The notes below the pieces were generated by a model, which saw nothing but the letters and a program-made list of their open reading frames with translations, had not been told where the DNA came from and made no database searches. Both the position numbers and the translations under genes were made by a program. Shown piece by piece: positions 60,810 through 64,000 of a DNA stretch of 64,000 nucleotides. The DNA is from an uncultured Oscillospiraceae bacterium (GTDB taxonomy: Bacteria; Bacillota; Clostridia; Oscillospirales; Oscillospiraceae). The DNA is taken from NCBI GenBank assembly GCA_944386985.1, contig CALXDD010000001.1:186001-250000 (forward strand), given 5' to 3'. Position 1 is the stretch's first letter. Each line of letters starts with the position of its first letter.

Positions 60810-62243
60810 TCAGCGCTTCATTTTAGCAGGATTATTGAAATAATCCTTTGTGATCTTGATGACAACGCCGCTCAGCAGCAGCAGGCCAATCAGGTTGGGA
60901 ATAGCCATCATAGCGTTGAGGGTATCGGAGATACTCCACATGAGGCCGCCGGAACCGGTGGCGCCCACAACGCACACCAGCACGAAGATGACCTTGTAGA
61001 CCATGTTCACACCCTTGTTGTTGTTGGTCAGATAGCCCCAGCAGCGCTCGCCGTAGTAGCTCCAGCCCAGAACCGTGGTCAGGGAGAAGAACAGCAGGCT
61101 GATCTGCAGCACGATGCCGCCCAGAGTGCCGGGCAGGATGGTGTTGAAGGCGGCGGCGGCAGCGGCGCCGTTGGAGATGTAGGTACCCGACACAGCGTCG
61201 ATGGTAGCACCGTCATACACGCCGGAGAGGATCACGGCCAGGGAGGTGATAGAGCAGATGACGATGGTGTCAACGAAGACCTCAAAGATACCCCAGATGC
61301 CCTGCTCCACAGGATCCTTGGTCTCAGAAGCGGCGTGAGCCATAGGGGCGGAACCGAGACCCGCCTCGTTGGAGAAAACGCCGCGGGCCAGGCCCTGCTG
61401 GATGCCCAGCATGATGGCATAGCCGGTAGCACCGCCGGCCACAGCCTCAGAGGTAAAGGCGCTCTGGAAAATCACGGAGAAGGCGTGGGGCACTTCGGTA
61501 ATGCGCAGGATAATGATGGCAATACCGGCCAGAATATAGAAGCAGGCCATAAAGGGGACCATGTAGCTGGCAACCTGGCCAATGCGCTTGACGCCGCCGA
61601 TGATGACGACGGCCACCACGATAGCCAGGACAATACCGGCTACCAGAGGGGAGATGGTGAAGCCCGCCATACCGCACAGGCTCACCATGGAACCGGCGAT
61701 CTCGGTGGACTGGGCGATGTTGCCGATACCGAAGCAGGCGATGCCCCCCAGCAAAGCGAAGATCACAGCCAGCCACTTCATATTCAGGCCCTTCTCAATG
61801 TAGTACATGGGGCCGCCGTAGTGGGTTCCGTCGGGAGCGGTCTGCCGGTACTTCACCGCCAGAACGATCTCGGAATACTTGGTGAACATACCGAACAGAG
61901 CGGAGATCCACATCCAGAACACCGCCCCGGGGCCGCCCACAAAGATGGCGCCGGTGACGCCGGCGATGTTGCCGGTGCCCACGGTGGAAGCCAGAGCCGT
62001 GGAAACCGCCTCAAAAGCGGTCAGATTCTTGGAGGTCTTGTCCCGCGCTCCTTTGTCGGATTTGCGGAAGAGGGTGCCGATGGTGTTGCGCATGATATAG
62101 GGGAATTTGCGGATCTGAATGAAGCCGGTGCGGACTGTGAGGAAAATGCCGGTGCCCACCAGCAAAACCAGCATGATGGGTCCCCATACGACACCGTTGA
62201 TCGCGCTGTTGACGCTTTCTACTGTTGCGATGAAGTTCTCCAT
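60810..62243 (-). CDS. AGCS-family sodium:alanine/glycine symporter
   Basis: This 477-residue membrane protein has about 11 helices. Family segments include VSTALASTVGTGNIAGVTGAI, GGPGAVFWMWISALFGMFTKYSE, GGPMYYIEKGLN and GVFSNEAGLGSAPMAHAA. It takes up glycine or alanine with Na+. The glycine riboswitch in its leader points to glycine as a substrate. AAAGGAG precedes the ATG at 62243. It is a single-gene unit. Confidence 0.93.
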   Translation of the reverse strand: MENFIATVESVNSAINGVVWGPIMLVLLVGTGIFLTVRTGFIQIRKFPYIMRNTIGTLFRKSDKGARDKTSKNLTAFEAVSTALASTVGTGNIAGVTGAIFVGGPGAVFWMWISALFGMFTKYSEIVLAVKYRQTAPDGTHYGGPMYYIEKGLNMKWLAVIFALLGGIACFGIGNIAQSTEIAGSMVSLCGMAGFTISPLVAGIVLAIVVAVVIIGGVKRIGQVASYMVPFMACFYILAGIAIIILRITEVPHAFSVIFQSAFTSEAVAGGATGYAIMLGIQQGLARGVFSNEAGLGSAPMAHAASETKDPVEQGIWGIFEVFVDTIVICSITSLAVILSGVYDGATIDAVSGTYISNGAAAAAAFNTILPGTLGGIVLQISLLFFSLTTVLGWSYYGERCWGYLTNNNKGVNMVYKVIFVLVCVVGATGSGGLMWSISDTLNAMMAIPNLIGLLLLSGVVIKITKDYFNNPAKMKR

Positions 62244-62280
62244 AGACTCTCTCCTTTTCTCCGGGGCCAGAACGGCGAAA

Positions 62281-62455
62281 GGGAGCGCCGCATGGTGCAG
62301 CGCTCCCTGAAAAAGTACAGTTCAGCCGTCGAAAGGGGGGAAGACGGCTGCATGCCGGGGTCTGTTCTGTCCTTTTGCCTGAGAGATCGACGAGTCGCTT
62401 GCACCTTCGGCACCCGCTTCAGCCCGGTGGGACCTGCGGGATTCTCCAGAACGCC
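62281..62455 (-). ncRNA. Single glycine riboswitch with terminator
   Basis: On the minus strand the aptamer lies at about 62360-62455: GGAGAATCCCGC, then GGTGCCGAAGGTGCAAGCG, then ATCTCTCAGGCAAAAGGACA, as in glycine aptamers. The downstream platform contains AGCCGTC/GACGGCT (62324-62330 with 62343-62349) and a terminator-like stem GGGAGCGC/GCGCTCCC (62281-62288 with 62300-62307) followed by TTTC. The 90 bases upstream of the aptamer are also folded, but I see no second aptamer core. Confidence 0.88.
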
Positions 62456-62554
62456 ATCCGCCTGCGGCAGCTGCCCTGACGGGCGCCTTCCCAGACTTCC
62501 TCTGGCCGGTATGCGCGGCCTCCCCCCTGAAGGGAAAGGCCTTCTATGCAGTAT

Positions 62555-62583
62555 ACTATAGCAGAAAGTTCAGAAAAATGCAA
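62555..62583 (-). promoter_or_regulatory. Sigma-A promoter of the symporter gene
   Basis: On the minus strand TTGCAT (62578-62583) and TATAGT (62555-62560) are separated by 17 bases, about 90 bases before the glycine aptamer. The remaining sequence to 62702 is AT-rich with no gene. Confidence 0.75.
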
Positions 62584-62702
62584 GAACATTCTTTGATCGT
62601 AAAGAATTTAACAAAAAAAGTTATTATAAAGTGTCGGATTTACAAGGTTTCTCAAAAATCCCGTAACATCTGTGTCCATTGTATACAAGTGTGCATTTTT
62701 GC

Positions 62703-62918
62703 CTATCTCTCGCTCACATACACAAAACGGGGCTGTTGTACGCCGTCTCGCTCCACGAACTCTTCCCACATGGCAGCGGGACGGACCCACAGCTTCCCCT
62801 CCCCGTAGAGGGGACGATAGACCACCATCTCCTCCAGTGTCTCGGAATGGATGGCTGTGGCCAGAACCTGGTATTCCTTCCCCTTAAAGTGCCGCCAGCG
62901 TCCGGGACGAATCGCCAT
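62703..62918 (-). CDS. DUF1653 small protein
   Basis: This 71-residue protein matches DUF1653: GRWRHFKGKEYQVLATAIHSE (here split as GRWRHFKGKEY and QVLATAIHSE), EEMVVYRPLYGEGKLWVRP, and MWEEFVERDG. The function is unknown. The start at 62918 is set by AGGAGG seven bases upstream. It is a single gene divergent from the ASKHA gene. Confidence 0.88.
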   Translation of the reverse strand: MAIRPGRWRHFKGKEYQVLATAIHSETLEEMVVYRPLYGEGKLWVRPAAMWEEFVERDGVQQPRFVYVSER

Positions 62919-63014
62919 AGGACTGCCTCCTTTCTGTTTTCCCCATTGTACTCCCCTCGGATTTTTCACGCAAGAGGCTGCACGATTTCTCTATACAAAA
63001 GGGGGGTGCTGTCG

Positions 63015-63020
63015 TATAAT
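63015..63020 (+). promoter_or_regulatory. -10 element upstream of the ASKHA gene
   Basis: A perfect TATAAT lies about 63 bases before the start codon. No good -35 sits 16-18 bases upstream, so an activator or an extended element may be needed. Confidence 0.4.
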
Positions 63021-63082
63021 AAAGATATTGAAATGTCCGGCGCGTGTTTTCCTTCTCTGCATGCGCCGTAAAGGAGGCCGTT

Positions 63083-64000
63083 ATGAAGCCACTGAGTAAA
63101 AAGCTGACCTTTTTTACCCCTTTGCCCACGGAGGACGACCCCCGCAGTGACTGCGACCGGATTCTGGACGCTCTGCGCCCCGGATTTGGAGACCTGCGGA
63201 TCGATCTGACGGTGATGCGGATGCTGTACCCCGCCTGCCGCAGCCAGAGCGGGCAGGTCACCGCCACCATGATCTGGCAGGGGGACGCCTGGCACCTCAC
63301 CCGGCTGGAGGCCGGGGATACCACCGCCTTTCACTACGGACTGGCGGCGGATCTTGGCAGCACCAGCGTCACCATGGAACTGGTGGATCTCAACCGGGGG
63401 GAGGTGGTGGCCAAGGCTACCCGATACAACCTCCAGCGGGCCTTTGGTGATGATATCCTTACCCGCATTTTTTACGGCAAGGACCAGCCCGACCACATTC
63501 GGGAGCTCCAGGAGGCCACGGTGGAGACCCTGCGTCTTCTCATGGAGGATCTGACGGAGCAGTCCGGAGTGGATGCCAAACTGGCTGCGGTGCTGGTGCT
63601 GGCGGGGAACACCACCATGATCCATTTCCTCATGGGACTGGACGCCTACCCTCTGTTTCTCTCTCCCTATGCTCCGGTGGTCTCCGCCCCCGGTTTCCTG
63701 CCTGGGCGGCAGCTGGGGCTTCCCATGGACGCGCCGGTGTTCCTCTTTCCCGCCAAAGCCAACTATATGGGCGGCGACATCATCAGCGGCATGATTGCCA
63801 CCGGTATCTCCCGCAGTGAGAAGATTCTGCTGTTTTTCGATATCGGCACCAACGGTGAGCTGGTGGCGGGCTGCAAGGACTTTTTGGTGGCGGGCGCCGG
63901 AGCGGCGGGTCCCGCCCTGGAGGGAGGCGTCATCCGTACGGGGATGGCCGCCGCCAAGGGGGCGGTGGAGCATGTGTCGATCCGAAACAGCAAGATCCGC
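63083..64000 (+). CDS. ASKHA-domain protein, RamA/RACE corrinoid-activator-like (partial, runs off the window)
   Basis: At least 306 codons are open from ATG 63083 (AAAGGAGG five bases upstream) to the window edge without a stop. From residue ~94 the sequence matches the ATP-binding domain of reductive activators of corrinoid proteins (DUF4445/RACE): GLAADLGSTSVTMELVDLN, RAFGDDILTRI, VLAGNTTMIHFLMG, SPYAPVV, DIGTNGELVAG and AGAGAAGPALEGG. The first ~90 residues carry no four-cysteine 2Fe-2S ferredoxin motif, unlike RACo/AcsV. The target corrinoid protein is not in the window. Confidence 0.82.
   Translation, partial: MKPLSKKLTFFTPLPTEDDPRSDCDRILDALRPGFGDLRIDLTVMRMLYPACRSQSGQVTATMIWQGDAWHLTRLEAGDTTAFHYGLAADLGSTSVTMELVDLNRGEVVAKATRYNLQRAFGDDILTRIFYGKDQPDHIRELQEATVETLRLLMEDLTEQSGVDAKLAAVLVLAGNTTMIHFLMGLDAYPLFLSPYAPVVSAPGFLPGRQLGLPMDAPVFLFPAKANYMGGDIISGMIATGISRSEKILLFFDIGTNGELVAGCKDFLVAGAGAAGPALEGGVIRTGMAAAKGAVEHVSIRNSKIR

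Overview
This window looks like chromosomal DNA of a GC-rich, strictly anaerobic Gram-positive bacterium of class Clostridia, most like the Oscillospiraceae (Flavonifractor/Lawsonibacter/Intestinimonas-type gut bacteria). The grounds are an [FeFe]-hydrogenase, Rnf-type flavoproteins, split transketolase, split glycine dehydrogenase (gcvPA/gcvPB), the HisG-short/HisZ histidine pathway, an orphan OadG, strong GGAGG ribosome sites and sigma-A promoters. The species call is inference. I see no tRNA, rRNA, insertion sequence, prophage or CRISPR array.

Layout. 0-6.7 kb: a DUF2284 gene, then the F1Fo ATP synthase operon on the minus strand (atpB-E-F-[delta/alpha]-G-D-C), in which a separate delta gene is absent and a delta-like C-terminal domain is fused to the front of alpha. 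6.7-11 kb: a CitA/DcuS-type two-component system, a cytosolic GH13 enzyme and a DUF308 membrane protein. 11.1-12.7 kb: an NCS2 purine permease behind a folded, unassigned leader. 12.8-21.3 kb: a complete minus-strand histidine operon (hisZ-G-D-C-B-H-A-F-IE-PHP phosphatase). 21.6-23.9 kb: an orphan OadG and a KdpDE-like pair without kdpFABC. 24.1-29.2 kb: a branched-chain amino-acid ABC transporter (livKHMGF). 29.2-33.2 kb: an AT-rich regulatory tract and a two-gene [FeFe]-hydrogenase operon. 33.5-35.8 kb: threonine to glycine catabolism (tdh-kbl). 35.9-38.9 kb: a PhnD-like lipoprotein, an alpha/beta hydrolase and an aldose epimerase-like protein. 39.0-44.8 kb: a seven-gene flavin electron-transfer operon (DUF1622, a tandem-repeat lipoprotein, ApbE, RnfC, RnfD, RnfG and an unknown membrane protein) that lacks rnfA, rnfB and rnfE. 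44.9-50.5 kb: split transketolase, an IclR regulator, a 2-hydroxyacid dehydrogenase and glycerate kinase. 50.9-59.5 kb: a glycine-riboswitch-controlled glycine-cleavage operon whose first gene fuses GcvT to a serine hydroxymethyltransferase. 59.5-64 kb: GNAT and thioesterase genes, a glycine-riboswitch-controlled Na+/amino-acid symporter, DUF1653, and the start of an ASKHA (RamA/RACE-like) protein cut by the window edge.

How the genes work together: from 33 to 62 kb there is a dense C1/glycine/serine/glycerate theme. Threonine is split to glycine and acetyl-CoA (tdh, kbl), glycine is imported (AGCS symporter), and both the import and cleavage genes sit behind glycine riboswitches. Cleavage yields methylene-THF, which the GcvT-SHMT fusion could pass directly into serine synthesis. 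Hydroxypyruvate/glycerate genes could feed glycolysis. Reduced pyridine nucleotides could be re-oxidised by the GltD-like/[FeFe]-hydrogenase pair or by the reduced Rnf-like chain. The three most unusual items are the GcvT-SHMT fusion, the RnfCDG-only flavin operon and the delta-alpha ATP synthase fusion.
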